A stretch of 64,000 bases of DNA. Origin: Anaerostipes hominis (ex Lee et al. 2021). Its GTDB lineage: Bacteria > Bacillota > Clostridia > Lachnospirales > Lachnospiraceae. Below, one piece after another: positions 9,501 through 18,228 of the stretch; position 1 is the first letter of the stretch; each line of letters opens with the position of its first letter. A model generated the notes under the pieces. The model was not told where the DNA came from. It searched no databases and saw nothing but the letters and a program-made list of their open reading frames with translations. The DNA lies in assembly GCF_002270485.1 (NCBI RefSeq), contig NZ_NQOG01000005.1, forward strand, positions 1-64,000, written 5' to 3'. The translations under genes were made by a program, and so were the position numbers.

Positions 9501-9888
9501 ACATGTTTTCGCTTGAAGTAGATGAGTCAAGTCTCCACGTCACAGTATTCGTATATCCATTTATAGAATATGGTCCACAATTTCCGCGTATAGTATCATT
9601 GGACTGTGGTGTAATCTCTGCTTCTGGTTCAGTTTCCGCAATACTACGGTTCATTATTTCAGAACTGCTCTCTGTTTTTGTGTTCACATCATCTTCGCCC
9701 GTTGTGTCTGTATTTTTGGTATCGTCCGTTGTTGCACCAGTCGTATCATCTGTCGTAGAGTCAGCTACATTTTCCTGCGCTATGGTATCATCATTTTCCT
9801 GTGCGAAAGCAAGATTAGACTGTACACCAAATAACATACATAAGACAAGCACACAGGCAAGTATGCTTTTTAATTTTTTTAGCTTCAT
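6517..9888 (-). CDS. Cell-wall-anchored leucine-rich repeat (BspA-like) adhesin with InlB B-repeats
   Basis: A 1123-residue secreted surface protein. Order of parts: signal peptide (about 1-29, hydrophobic core LACVLVLCMLFGV); a Thr/Asp-rich segment to ~95; BspA-type leucine-rich repeats (about 150-400, for example LPNTITTIGAQAFMNCSDL); a Listeria-Bacteroides (InlB B) repeat ending GETYYAKW; a bacterial Ig-like domain; a long central region; a second B-repeat (GYRFVGWYTNKECTKVFDF...YAKW); an Ig-like DUF5011-type domain (DKEDGDITKSIEV); a Lys/Thr/Asp linker; and a sorting signal NPETGD, a hydrophobic span and RKSRKS. A sortase should anchor it to peptidoglycan, but none is encoded here. AAAAGGAGATAAATAAG precedes the ATG. 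It is AT-richer than flanking genes and next to a recombinase, which suggests acquisition. Confidence 0.85.
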   Translation of the reverse strand: MKLKKLKSILACVLVLCMLFGVQSNLAFAQENDDTIAQENVADSTTDDTTGATTDDTKNTDTTGEDDVNTKTESSSEIMNRSIAETEPEAEITPQSNDTIRGNCGPYSINGYTNTVTWRLDSSTSSENMYTLIISGSGPMGDAYTGYPNNINSGAPEWDAYSNQIEKVVIESGVTSVGAKSFKNYKNLKLVSLPSSLLRIGKDSFYGSAIASINLPENLETIEEQAFYNSSLSGSLSVPSRVTSIPTYAFGKTNIEEIVFKGAITEIGTSAFQECKSLKEIQLPNTITTIGAQAFMNCSDLTKIALPDNSNFIKINKDTFKNCSKLSSLFIPDSVIQIENSAFEGCSSLEKVILPNQLTTFGSKAFYGASSLVAAYIPSSVKNIPQGINANNQIFKGMSSNSVIYLGNKSLIALMLQNSGNLDSTSNGFDTTKTALAVTNGGTFADDTVFEQGKLAVPSKSGSIFKGWYTKDGTNNDWGDKVTMPTTGETYYAKWIELKTDDVSMEYGSTKALPTIADVTLSNWESSDRTIVSIEGKKLKANKVGKTTITATATDDHGSTGTLTVNIEVTPMRIIYGSPDETEDGRPYIVYSLNEDGTAPKISDILGFYPVKEKHGESGTYEADTSKSKITLKPGMGADGDVEYTYVNDVSDNQITTDTLPTHPTVDEKGNPHSIRVKMQLKNPNYRFTTVGTNWKPEDTIILYVTCYEKGMVEVDMYLEGDENPLDTFDERQEYEYTGEGIVPTTRDLTTLYTKGETTTNTITQFTAHFHAVEEGTAFSGTHLTKVKNTELTTDALKAIAPKELGVYSFVVNGYNNYTKTYCYVSRRYRIIKGSPKGYPTFNFIESGKTLSDVQLSGTMKNKIGKTVTGTFTWENGTQTVQAGTAYKWTFTPDDNDHYEVVNGESIVCPIHQVIFDTNGGSKVNETNAEYNKEISEPETTREGYRFVGWYTNKECTKVFDFKTPITQDITLYAKWNGIPTIKANDVVLTIGDKFDAKANVTATDKEDGDITKSIEVISNNVDTSKAGTYKVIYKATDSQGASVTKAITVTIKEKETQKPATDTNKKPTGTDTDKKPANTDKLTASDNPETGDTANITAWLALMIVSLGLLAGSFAVRKSRKS

Positions 9889-10241
9889 CTTATTTATCTC
9901 CTTTTTTATTTTTCATATTTGTGGAGGTCTTGAACCAGACAGGGCAAATCCTGCATCTCCATGAGCCGTTGTTTCTCTGGTTCGCTCTCCCGATTTCTCA
10001 TTATGAAAAATCTTCGTTTTGCCGTTATCTCGTTTTCCCCCCTCCCCTCAATGTAGATTTATGATATTCACATCAGGATAAATGGATTGAATGATTTGAA
10101 GTACACACGGCACAAAAAGCAGACTTTTTGTGCCGTGTGTGTTATCATTTAGTACAGGATAATTTTGGATAAAAATAGCGGTTTTAAACTTAAATCAGTA
10201 CAAAAAAACAAAGTTTAGAAGTGGTGTAGAAAGTCTACTTT
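9889..10241. other. Gene-free spacer between adhesin and recombinase genes
   Basis: Holds the adhesin ribosome site and two inverted repeats: GAACCAGA (9932-9939) with TCTGGTTC (9976-9983), and the long palindrome described separately. On the minus strand a frame is open from about 10062 to a stop at 9906, but no start with a ribosome site is visible. I cannot assign it; it may be the tail of a lost mobile-element gene. Confidence 0.4.
10103..10140. repeat. Perfect 17-bp palindromic hairpin
   Basis: ACACACGGCACAAAAAG (10103-10119), loop CAGA, then the exact reverse complement (10124-10140). No T-tract follows on either strand, so it is not a standard terminator, although it lies where the recombinase transcript would end. 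It could also be a recombination or protein-binding site. Confidence 0.7.
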
Positions 10242-10847
10242 TTATGCCTTTTGTTGTTGGTAACGGGCTATCCACCTCGCAAACGTAGTGTGATGAGTGT
10301 TTAGTCGTCGTCCACCCTCACGCATACTGATTTCCCCAGTTTCCCACAGTTGATAAATTTCTTCAAATTGCTCTGGGAAATCATGCTTTGGTCGTCCAAA
10401 TTGTACGCCTTTTTCCTTTGCGATACGTATTCCTTCCGCTTGCCTTTGCTTCGTATTCTCTCTTTCTATCTGGGCGACATAGGAAAGTATCTGCAATACC
10501 AAATCTGCTATGAATTTTCCTGTAACGCCATTCACTTGATTTCTGGTATCAAGCAGAGGGAAATCCAATACAATCAGTTCAATGTCTTTTACTCTTGTTA
10601 GATAACGCCATTGCTCCAGTATTTCATCATAATCACGTCCCAGACGGTCTATGGACTTAATATAAAGCTCGTCGCCTGCTTTCAGTTTCCTCACCAGCCT
10701 TTGATAATTCTTGCGTATAAAATCCTTTCCTGATTGTTTATCAATATACATCTGCTTCTTTGTCAGTCCAATTTCCTGCATGGCTTCCACCTGCCTTGCG
10801 ATATTCTGGTCTTTGCTTGAAACTCGGATATATGCGTATTTCGCCAT
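10242..10847 (-). CDS. Serine recombinase (resolvase/invertase family)
   Basis: A 201-residue small serine recombinase. The N-terminal catalytic domain starts AKYAYIRVSSKDQNIARQ with the nucleophilic serine near residue 10 and keeps the arginine-rich core segment SIDRLGRDYDEI. GKFIADLVLQILSYVAQIERENTKQRQAEGI-type helix E and a C-terminal helix-turn-helix (EGGRRLNTHHTTFARWI) follow. Such enzymes resolve cointegrates or invert DNA. The ATG at 10847 was chosen because AAGGAGGAATT lies just before it; a longer frame to 10877 lacks one. It lies next to the adhesin gene and two decayed genes, consistent with a mobile or invertible accessory segment. No transposase accompanies it. Confidence 0.85.
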   Translation of the reverse strand: MAKYAYIRVSSKDQNIARQVEAMQEIGLTKKQMYIDKQSGKDFIRKNYQRLVRKLKAGDELYIKSIDRLGRDYDEILEQWRYLTRVKDIELIVLDFPLLDTRNQVNGVTGKFIADLVLQILSYVAQIERENTKQRQAEGIRIAKEKGVQFGRPKHDFPEQFEEIYQLWETGEISMREGGRRLNTHHTTFARWIARYQQQKA

Positions 10848-10932
10848 AATAAATTCCTCCTTTGTTATTATCCACAAAGGAGATTATAATCAAGGTAGTA
10901 GGATAAAAGATGAATAAATAGCAGGGGAGAGC

Positions 10933-11340
10933 GTGCAGACTTACAAAAAATGCACGCTGTTAAAAATCTATCCTACAATCTTCCAGTTACTATCCTTAGA
11001 TAAAGACGCATATCCAGTTACAGGCTTTATCTGGGTACATTGGATTGGTGCAAATTTGACAAGGCATGAATTGAAAGAAAATGAAAGTCAAACGGCAGTT
11101 GACTTTATTCAAAGTGCAAATAGTTGGATAAGTGTACAGGGAAATCAACAATCAATAGAGTTATCAAGTTGTTATGGTGGTATGACACCACCTGATAAGT
11201 CACATACATATGAGTTGCATATTTATGCGTTAGATAAAATCCTTGATTTGAAGAACGGTTTCTTTCTCAATGAGCTGTATGAAAGTATGGAAGGACACAT
11301 ACTAGATGAAGCAATTCTAAAAGGAATATATGAAAAGTAA
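10933..11340 (+). pseudogene. YbhB/YbcL (PEBP, Raf-kinase-inhibitor-like) protein, N-terminally truncated
   Basis: About 135 codons. The body matches Gram-positive YbhB/YbcL proteins: DKDAYPVTGFIWVHW, NSWISVQG, YGGMTPPDKSHTYELHIYALD and the C-terminal MEGHILDEAILKGIY. Full-length members have some 30-40 more N-terminal residues with the P-L-S-W segment before the DxDA motif. Here the first ~20 residues (MQTYKKCTLLKIYPTIFQLL) do not fit, and no good ribosome site precedes the first start codon. I infer a 5' or internal deletion next to the recombinase. A shortened but expressed protein cannot be excluded. Confidence 0.65.
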
Positions 11341-11346
11341 AATATT

Positions 11347-11840
11347 ATGATTGGATTAAGAGCTATCAAAACAGTAATTTCTGTATTCCTGTGTTTTGTG
11401 ATAGACGGTTTAAGGGGGGATAGTGTTTCATTTTATGCTGTCATTGCTTCAATATTATGTATGCAATCAGATATGGAAAGTACCCTTATTGTAGCCAAAA
11501 TCGAGAAATCGCTACAATTATCGGAGGAATAGAGGGAATGTGCTTTTTGATAGTAGAAAGAATGTTCAGACCTATAAGTTCCGAAATTATAAGAGAATTA
11601 ATTTTGTCTATTACCCTTATGCCAATTATCTATTTATCAGTGGTCTTAAAGCAACAGAAAGGAACTTTTTTAATGTGTGTCGTATTTTTGTGTGTTACAG
11701 TAACTCACAATACCGATACAAGTCCCCTAGCATTTGCTATAAATAGAATTGTTGATACATCACTTGGGATAAGTGTTTTTCTATACGGTAAAATGTTTGA
11801 AAATATAATAATTATGCGGATAATCGAAAATAAGATATAA
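11347..11840 (+). pseudogene. FUSC/aromatic acid exporter family membrane protein, frameshifted
   Basis: Two adjacent frames form one protein. The first (from 11347, MIGLRAIKTVISVFLCF...FYAVIASILCMQSD) ends early. The second continues with NREIATIIGGIEGMCFLI, RMFRPISSEIIRELIL and TDTSPLAFAINRIVDTSLGI to a stop at 11840. The frames join at the A-run of GTAGCCAAAATCG (11491-11502); one extra A would restore the reading. These are features of the FUSC/ArAE N-terminal membrane domain. The gene also stops soon after the membrane domain. It lies 6 bp after the truncated PEBP gene, in the same decaying segment. Confidence 0.7.
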
Positions 11841-11892
11841 AATTTCATTTAATACAATTTAATGTTTTGAAACCTTTCCATAAATCTCAAGG

Positions 11893-11921
11893 TAGAAATC
11901 TGCCTGGTTCCCTGATATAAT
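11893..11921 (+). promoter_or_regulatory. Putative promoter of mutY
   Basis: TAGAAA (11893-11898), 17-bp spacer, TATAAT (11916-11921), 48 bp before the mutY start. Confidence 0.5.
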
Positions 11922-11968
11922 AAAACGTCAGGATTGCTGACCATTTTATTGCTAGAAGGGACTTTGTA

Positions 11969-13021
11969 ATGGAATTGACAAAAGAAATCGGAGAAGCACT
12001 GCTTTTCTGGTATGACCATAATGCAAGAATCCTGCCCTGGCGGGCGGACAAGAATCCATACCGCATCTGGGTTTCTGAGATTATGCTCCAGCAGACCAGA
12101 GTGGAGGCAGTGAAGCCCTATTTTGACCACTTTATGGAGGAACTGCCGGAGGTAAAGGATCTGGCAGAAGTGGATGAAGAAAAACTTATGAAACTGTGGG
12201 AGGGGCTGGGCTATTATAACCGGGCCAGAAACTTAAAAACCGCGGCTCAAACCATCGTAAAACAGTATGATGGAAAACTTCCGGATGACTATGATAAACT
12301 GCTTTCGTTAAAAGGGATCGGTATGTACACGGCGGGAGCCATCGCCTCTATCGCTTATGACATCAGAGTTCCGGCCGTTGACGGAAATGTGCTGCGTGTT
12401 ATGGCAAGGCTGCTGGGAGATGATTCCGATATCCTGAAAGAAAAAACGAAAAAAGAGATGGCAGAGAAAGTCATGGAGATCATGCCGGATCAAAGGGCCG
12501 GAGATTTTAATCAGGCGCTGATCGAACTGGGGGCCATTGTCTGTGTGCCTAACGGAGAGCCGAAATGTTGTGACTGTCCATGGGACACAGTTTGTACCGC
12601 ATACAGAGAGGATCTGATCGACAAGCTGCCGGTGAAGAAGCCGAAAAAGAAACGGATGATAGAAAAGAGGACCGTGTTCGTCATCGAGACGGACGGCATG
12701 GTAGCTCTTCATAAAAGAGAAGAGAAAGGTCTTTTGGCGGGACTGTGGGAATTTCCCAATATACTCGGGAAGTGCAGTCAGGATCTGGTGAAAGAAACAT
12801 TGGACGGCTGGGGCATGACTGACTGTGCTTATGAATTTACGCATGAGGGGAAACATATTTTCAGCCACATTGAATGGCAGATGAGAGGAGTTTTGGTTTC
12901 TCTGAAAGAACCGGTGGAGTCAGAGGAACTTACATGGGTCAGCAAGAAGGATTTAGAAGAGGAATATGCCATTCCATCGGCATTTGAAATGTTTAGGGAG
13001 TCTTTACAATCTGCCTATTAA
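11969..13021 (+). CDS. mutY: A/G-specific adenine glycosylase
   Basis: A 350-residue MutY that removes adenine mispaired with 8-oxoguanine, protecting against G-to-T mutations. Catalytic Glu37 lies in WVSEIMLQQTRVEAV. The helix-hairpin-helix is LKGIGMYTAGAI, followed by the catalytic-Asp segment AVDGNVLRVMARL. A four-cysteine iron-sulfur motif is CVPNGEPKCCDCPWDTVC. The C-terminal ~120 residues form the NUDIX-like domain that recognises 8-oxoG (LHKREEKGLLAGLWEFPN). Length matches the family. It borders the accessory segment on the chromosomal-backbone side. Confidence 0.93.
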   Translation: MELTKEIGEALLFWYDHNARILPWRADKNPYRIWVSEIMLQQTRVEAVKPYFDHFMEELPEVKDLAEVDEEKLMKLWEGLGYYNRARNLKTAAQTIVKQYDGKLPDDYDKLLSLKGIGMYTAGAIASIAYDIRVPAVDGNVLRVMARLLGDDSDILKEKTKKEMAEKVMEIMPDQRAGDFNQALIELGAIVCVPNGEPKCCDCPWDTVCTAYREDLIDKLPVKKPKKKRMIEKRTVFVIETDGMVALHKREEKGLLAGLWEFPNILGKCSQDLVKETLDGWGMTDCAYEFTHEGKHIFSHIEWQMRGVLVSLKEPVESEELTWVSKKDLEEEYAIPSAFEMFRESLQSAY

Positions 13022-13071
13022 AGGGTACAATTACAGAAGCTATATATTATTTTAAAGTAAGGAGAGCAGCA

Positions 13072-13887
13072 ATGAAAAAATTAATAGCAGTTGCGCTGTC
13101 TGCAGTTGTCTGTTTTGGAGTGCTGGCCGGGTGCGGCAGCTCCAAAAATGAGGACAAGACAATCGTAGTCGGTGCGAGTCCATCACCACACGCAGACATC
13201 TTGAAGGTTGCAGCAAAGGAACTGGAAAAGGACGGCTACAAGCTGGAGATCAAAGAGTATTCAGACTATGTACAGCCGAATAACGCATTGGGATCAGGAG
13301 ATCTTGACGCCAACTACTTCCAGCACATCACCTATCTGAAGAATTTTGCAAAGGAACACAAGCTGGATTTGGTTTCCGCTGGAATGATCCACTATGAACC
13401 GTTCGGTATTTTCCCGGGGAAAGCAAAATCACTGAAAGATGTGAAAAAGGGTGCAGTGATCGCAGTTCCTAATGATACTACAAATGAGGCAAGAGCATTA
13501 TTACTTTTGGAAGCACAGGGTCTGATCAAGCTCAAAGACGGAGCAGCCCTTACGGCAACCAAAAAAGATATTGTGAAAAATCCGAAAAATATTGAGATCA
13601 AAGAACTGGAAGCAGCACAGCTGCCGCGTTCTTTAAAGGATGTGGATTTTGCAGTCATCAACGGAAACTATGCTTTACAGGCCGGTATGACAGTAAATAA
13701 GGATGCCTTGGCAGTGGAAGACGAAGAGTCTGTGGGCGGAGCAAAGACCTACGGAAATGTCGTTGCAGTGAAGAAAGGCAATGAAGACAAAGACTCTATC
13801 AAGGCTCTGATCAAAGCACTAAAGAGCGACGCAGTAAAGAAGTATATGGAGAAAGAATACAAAGGTGCAGTCGTACCATTGTTCTAG
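13072..13887 (+). CDS. MetQ/NlpA family substrate-binding lipoprotein
   Basis: A 271-residue ABC-transporter binding lipoprotein. Lipobox LAGC lies at about residues 18-21 after a short signal peptide. The mature part fits the NlpA/MetQ family: IVVGASPSPHADIL, SDYVQPNNALGSGDLDANYFQH, PNDTTNEARALLLLE and AVINGNYALQAGM. MetQ proteins bind methionine or related compounds for MetNI. No metN or metI lies beside it; the next genes encode a different binding protein, permease and ATPase. It may use a MetNI encoded elsewhere. AAGGAGAGCAGCA precedes the ATG. Confidence 0.85.
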   Translation: MKKLIAVALSAVVCFGVLAGCGSSKNEDKTIVVGASPSPHADILKVAAKELEKDGYKLEIKEYSDYVQPNNALGSGDLDANYFQHITYLKNFAKEHKLDLVSAGMIHYEPFGIFPGKAKSLKDVKKGAVIAVPNDTTNEARALLLLEAQGLIKLKDGAALTATKKDIVKNPKNIEIKELEAAQLPRSLKDVDFAVINGNYALQAGMTVNKDALAVEDEESVGGAKTYGNVVAVKKGNEDKDSIKALIKALKSDAVKKYMEKEYKGAVVPLF

Positions 13888-13926
13888 AACCATTGCGATT
13901 AAATCAAGTTTAAGAAGGAGAAGATC

Positions 13927-14724
13927 ATGAGAAAAATTTTAACCGTAGCACTGGCTGGTGTATTGGCAGCAACAATGCTGTTTGCAGGATGCAGCAAAAA
14001 AGAAGAGAGCAAAATACCGGAAAAGATCATTGTAGGAACCAATGCGGAATTCCCTCCGTTTGAGTACGTTGACGACAATAAAAAGGTTGACGGCTTCGAC
14101 ATTGCGCTTATGAAAGAAATTGCGAAGCGCATGGATAAGAAGATCGAGATACAGAATATGGAATTCAAATCTTTGATCGGTTCTATGGAGTCCAAGACCA
14201 TCAACGTAGTTGCAGCGGGAATGACAAAAACAGAGGAACGCCAGAATGCAGTAGATTTCTCAGACAGTTACTATACATCCAATCAGGCTATCATCGTAAA
14301 AAAAGACAGCAAGATTACAAAACTGTCTCAGCTGGACGGAAAGAAAATCGGTGTTCAGGAAGGAACTACAGGAGACCTTATTTCATCCGGAGATAAATTC
14401 GGTGAGCCGGGAAAAGAAAAAGTTATTGTAAAGAAGGCAAAGGTAAAAAGATTTAAAAAAGGTGTAGATGCAGTCATGGATCTGAAAAACGGATCAGTGG
14501 ATGCAGTTGTCATCGATGAAAAGCCTGCTCAGGAATTTGTAAAGAACAACAGCAAGAAGCTGAAATTAGTCATTGACTCTGCGGGAGCAGAATACTACTG
14601 CCTGGCACTTCCGAAAGGAAACGAAGAGTTTAAGAAAGAGATCAACAAACAGTTAAAGGCAATCAAGGAAGATGGAACTTACGATAAGCTCAAAGCAAAA
14701 TACATCGATAATTCCGATAAGTAG
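13927..14724 (+). CDS. Amino acid ABC transporter substrate-binding lipoprotein (SBP family 3)
   Basis: A 265-residue polar-amino-acid binding lipoprotein. Lipobox FAGC is near residue 20. The family 3 signature GTNAEFPPFEYVDDNKKVDGFDIALMK-type segment starts near residue 38, and AAGMTKTEERQNAVDFSDSY and LDGKKIGVQEGTTGD follow. It captures an amino acid outside the membrane for the permease and ATPase encoded next. It forms a tight operon: 25 bp to the permease gene. Which amino acid is bound cannot be read from sequence. Confidence 0.9.
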   Translation: MRKILTVALAGVLAATMLFAGCSKKEESKIPEKIIVGTNAEFPPFEYVDDNKKVDGFDIALMKEIAKRMDKKIEIQNMEFKSLIGSMESKTINVVAAGMTKTEERQNAVDFSDSYYTSNQAIIVKKDSKITKLSQLDGKKIGVQEGTTGDLISSGDKFGEPGKEKVIVKKAKVKRFKKGVDAVMDLKNGSVDAVVIDEKPAQEFVKNNSKKLKLVIDSAGAEYYCLALPKGNEEFKKEINKQLKAIKEDGTYDKLKAKYIDNSDK

Positions 14725-14749
14725 TTTACAGGAAAGGTAAGATATTGAC

Positions 14750-15427
14750 ATGTTAGATTCATATTATCGGGCTTTTATAGCAGAGCAGCGGTACCTGATG
14801 TACCTGGACGGACTAAAAATGACTCTGCTGGTATCTCTGCTGGCGATTATCCTGGGTGTAGCGCTGGGAACCATTCTTGCACTGATGCGCATGACAGCAG
14901 AGCGGAGAGGGAAAAGTACATTATTATCTAAAATAGCATATGTATATATTGATATTATCAGAGGAACCCCTACGGTTACGCAGCTGCTGATCATGTATTT
15001 TGTAGTTCTGAAAGGGGTAGACGGACTGATCGTCGGTACGGTGACGTTCGGGCTGAACAGTGCAGCGTATGTCGCAGAAATCATCAGGGCAGGAATCCTT
15101 GCAGTAGATCATGGACAGATGGAAGGCGGACGCTCTCTGGGCCTGTCTTATGGACAAACAATGAAAGATATCATCCTTCCGCAGGCGGTAAAAAATATTC
15201 TTCCCGCATTGGGAAATGAGTTTATTGTCCTGATCAAGGAAACAGCTATATTGGGATACGTATCCATCGTTGACCTGACGAAGGTTGCGGATTTTGTTAC
15301 TTCACGAACATATGAAGCGTTTGCTCCTCTGATCGGAACAGCCATTATTTATTATCTGGTTGTAAAGGTTCTCACTCTTGTATTAGGGGTTGTGGAAAGG
15401 AGGCTGAGACAGAGTGATAAACGTTAA
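14750..15427 (+). CDS. Amino acid ABC transporter permease (HisM/GlnP type)
   Basis: A 225-residue membrane subunit. It has several hydrophobic spans (for example [20 protein letters not shown]) and the cytoplasmic EAA-loop segment [19 protein letters not shown], which contacts the ATPase. Typical family text also includes [14 protein letters not shown] and [22 protein letters not shown]. It overlaps the ATPase gene by 14 bp, so the two are translationally coupled. Confidence 0.92.
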   Translation: MLDSYYRAFIAEQRYLMYLDGLKMTLLVSLLAIILGVALGTILALMRMTAERRGKSTLLSKIAYVYIDIIRGTPTVTQLLIMYFVVLKGVDGLIVGTVTFGLNSAAYVAEIIRAGILAVDHGQMEGGRSLGLSYGQTMKDIILPQAVKNILPALGNEFIVLIKETAILGYVSIVDLTKVADFVTSRTYEAFAPLIGTAIIYYLVVKVLTLVLGVVERRLRQSDKR

Positions 15428-16136
15428 AGATTTACACAAATATTTCGGCTCTCTGGAAGTCCTGAAAGGCATCAACTGCCACATTGAGAAGGGAGAATGT
15501 GTCTGTATCATAGGTGCGTCCGGCTCCGGAAAGAGTACATTCTTACGGTGTCTCAACCTTTTAGAGACACCTACAAAAGGTGACATTACCATTGACGGTA
15601 TGAACATCATGGAGAAGGGGGTTGATGTGGATGAACTCCGCCGGAAGGTAGGCATGGTGTTTCAGCATTTTAACCTTTTTCCTCACCTGTCTATTCTTGA
15701 TAATGTGACGTTAGCCCCGATTCGTCACAAGATGATGACGCCAGACGAGGCTAAGAAGAAGGCCATGGAGCTGCTAAACCGCGTAGGCGTCGGCGACAAG
15801 GCGGACAACTATCCGGTGCAGCTGTCTGGAGGACAGAAACAGCGTGTGGCCATCGCCAGATCACTGGCTCTGTCACCGGATATCATGCTGTTTGATGAGC
15901 CTACTTCAGCCCTTGACCCTGAAATGGTCGGAGAAGTTCTTGAGGTTATGAAACAGCTTGCAAAGGAAGGGATGACCATGGCGGTTGTCACCCATGAGAT
16001 GGGGTTTGCAAGAGAGGTGGCTGACAGAGTCCTGTTTATGGACGGCGGAGTCATTCTGGAAGCCGGGACACCGGAACAGATTTTTGACTATCCGAAAGAA
16101 GACAGGACGAAAGAATTTTTGAGTAAGGTATTATGA
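15414..16136 (+). CDS. glnQ: Amino acid ABC transporter ATP-binding protein (GlnQ type)
   Basis: A 240-residue ATPase of the polar amino acid importer family. Walker A is GASGSGKST (about residues 36-44), the Q-loop lies in FQHFNLF, the signature is [16 protein letters not shown] and Walker B is [14 protein letters not shown], followed by the switch His in VVTHEM. The start is GTG at 15414 with GAAAGGAGG 12 bp upstream, inside the end of the permease gene. Last gene of the transporter operon; a terminator lies at 16325. Confidence 0.92.
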   Translation: MINVKDLHKYFGSLEVLKGINCHIEKGECVCIIGASGSGKSTFLRCLNLLETPTKGDITIDGMNIMEKGVDVDELRRKVGMVFQHFNLFPHLSILDNVTLAPIRHKMMTPDEAKKKAMELLNRVGVGDKADNYPVQLSGGQKQRVAIARSLALSPDIMLFDEPTSALDPEMVGEVLEVMKQLAKEGMTMAVVTHEMGFAREVADRVLFMDGGVILEAGTPEQIFDYPKEDRTKEFLSKVL

Positions 16137-16392
16137 CATGTTCCACACGATTTCCGTTCGGTTCTTAGAATGCCTCACTCCAATCGTGTAGAAAATGGAC
16201 ATATTATCTGCTGGAGCAGGCTGCTTAGAAATCAAAGGTGCCACCTGCGATAGTTTTTCTAATACTAAGCTGATCTTTATACGGCAAAAGTGTTTTAAGG
16301 CAGAAAGATTAAGACGTTATTTATAAAAAACATGTTGCAAATTTCGGAGCAACATGTTTTTTCTTTAGAAAATTATTTCTGGCTGCTGGAGC
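16137..16392. other. Spacer after the amino acid ABC operon
   Basis: About 190 bp before the terminator shows no ORF with a ribosome site, no RNA signature and no convincing repeat. The rest is the terminator and the lead-in to the RhuM remnant. Confidence 0.4.
16325..16363 (+). terminator. Intrinsic terminator after the amino acid ABC operon
   Basis: AAAAACATGTTGC (16326-16338) pairs with GCAACATGTTTTT (from 16349) around a ten-base loop, followed by more T residues. Confidence 0.75.
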
Positions 16393-16593
16393 TATTTACA
16401 AAATAAACTTCATTTTGCTGCACATGGGCATACTGCTGCAGAAGTGATTTATGAACGTGCCGATGCAAACAAGCCGTTTATGGGTTTAACCTCATTTTCC
16501 GGAGAGATACCAATTAAAAAAGATATTGGTATTGCTAAGAATTACCTGAGACAAGACGAACTGAAAGTACTTAAAAATCCAGAGAATAAATGA
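16393..16593 (+). pseudogene. RhuM family protein, C-terminal remnant
   Basis: An open stretch of 66 codons without a start codon and ribosome site matches the C-terminal part of RhuM-family proteins: NKLHFAAHGHTAAEVIYERA, KPFMGLTSFSGEIPIKKDI and IAKNYLRQDELKVLKN. Full RhuM proteins are about 330 residues. The upstream sequence gives no continuing homology, so only the tail remains. RhuM genes are typical of genomic islands and phage-like regions, which implies past mobile DNA here. Confidence 0.75.
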
Positions 16594-16596
16594 AAT

Positions 16597-16635
16597 AAAA
16601 TACCGGAAACCAGTCACAGTTCCCGGTATTTTTTA
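16597..16635. terminator. Bidirectional terminator downstream of gdhA
   Basis: AAATACCGGAAAC and GTTCCCGGTATTT form a stem with one mismatch; T-runs follow on the plus strand and on the minus strand. It lies 23 bp past the gdhA stop. Confidence 0.75.
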
Positions 16636-16657
16636 GTTGCATTAAATTGTATGTATT

Positions 16658-18097
<1,440 letters not shown>

Positions 18098-18139
18098 TTA
18101 ATGTGTTGAAGTAAGAACGGGAAATGCATGAGGAAAAGA

Positions 18140-18168
18140 TTTCATGTTTTTTCGGGGTATGATATAAT
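18140..18168 (+). promoter_or_regulatory. Putative extended -10 promoter of the glycosyltransferase operon
   Basis: TGATATAAT gives an extended -10 ending at 18168; a weak -35 TTTCAT (18140-18145) lies 17 bp upstream. The gene starts at 18229. Confidence 0.55.
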
Positions 18169-18228
18169 GAGCGCAGAACGCCGACGGGGAACTGCTGGGG
18201 ATGCGGCGGTATAAAGAAAGGAAACATA

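Noticed and set aside
9932-9983. c-di-GMP riboswitch in the adhesin leader
   Set aside because: The inverted repeat lacks the GEMM core and the following sequence gives no second domain.
9906-10062. Open minus-strand frame ending MEMQDLPCLVQDLHKYEK
   Set aside because: No start with ribosome site and no recognised family; listed only as spacer content.
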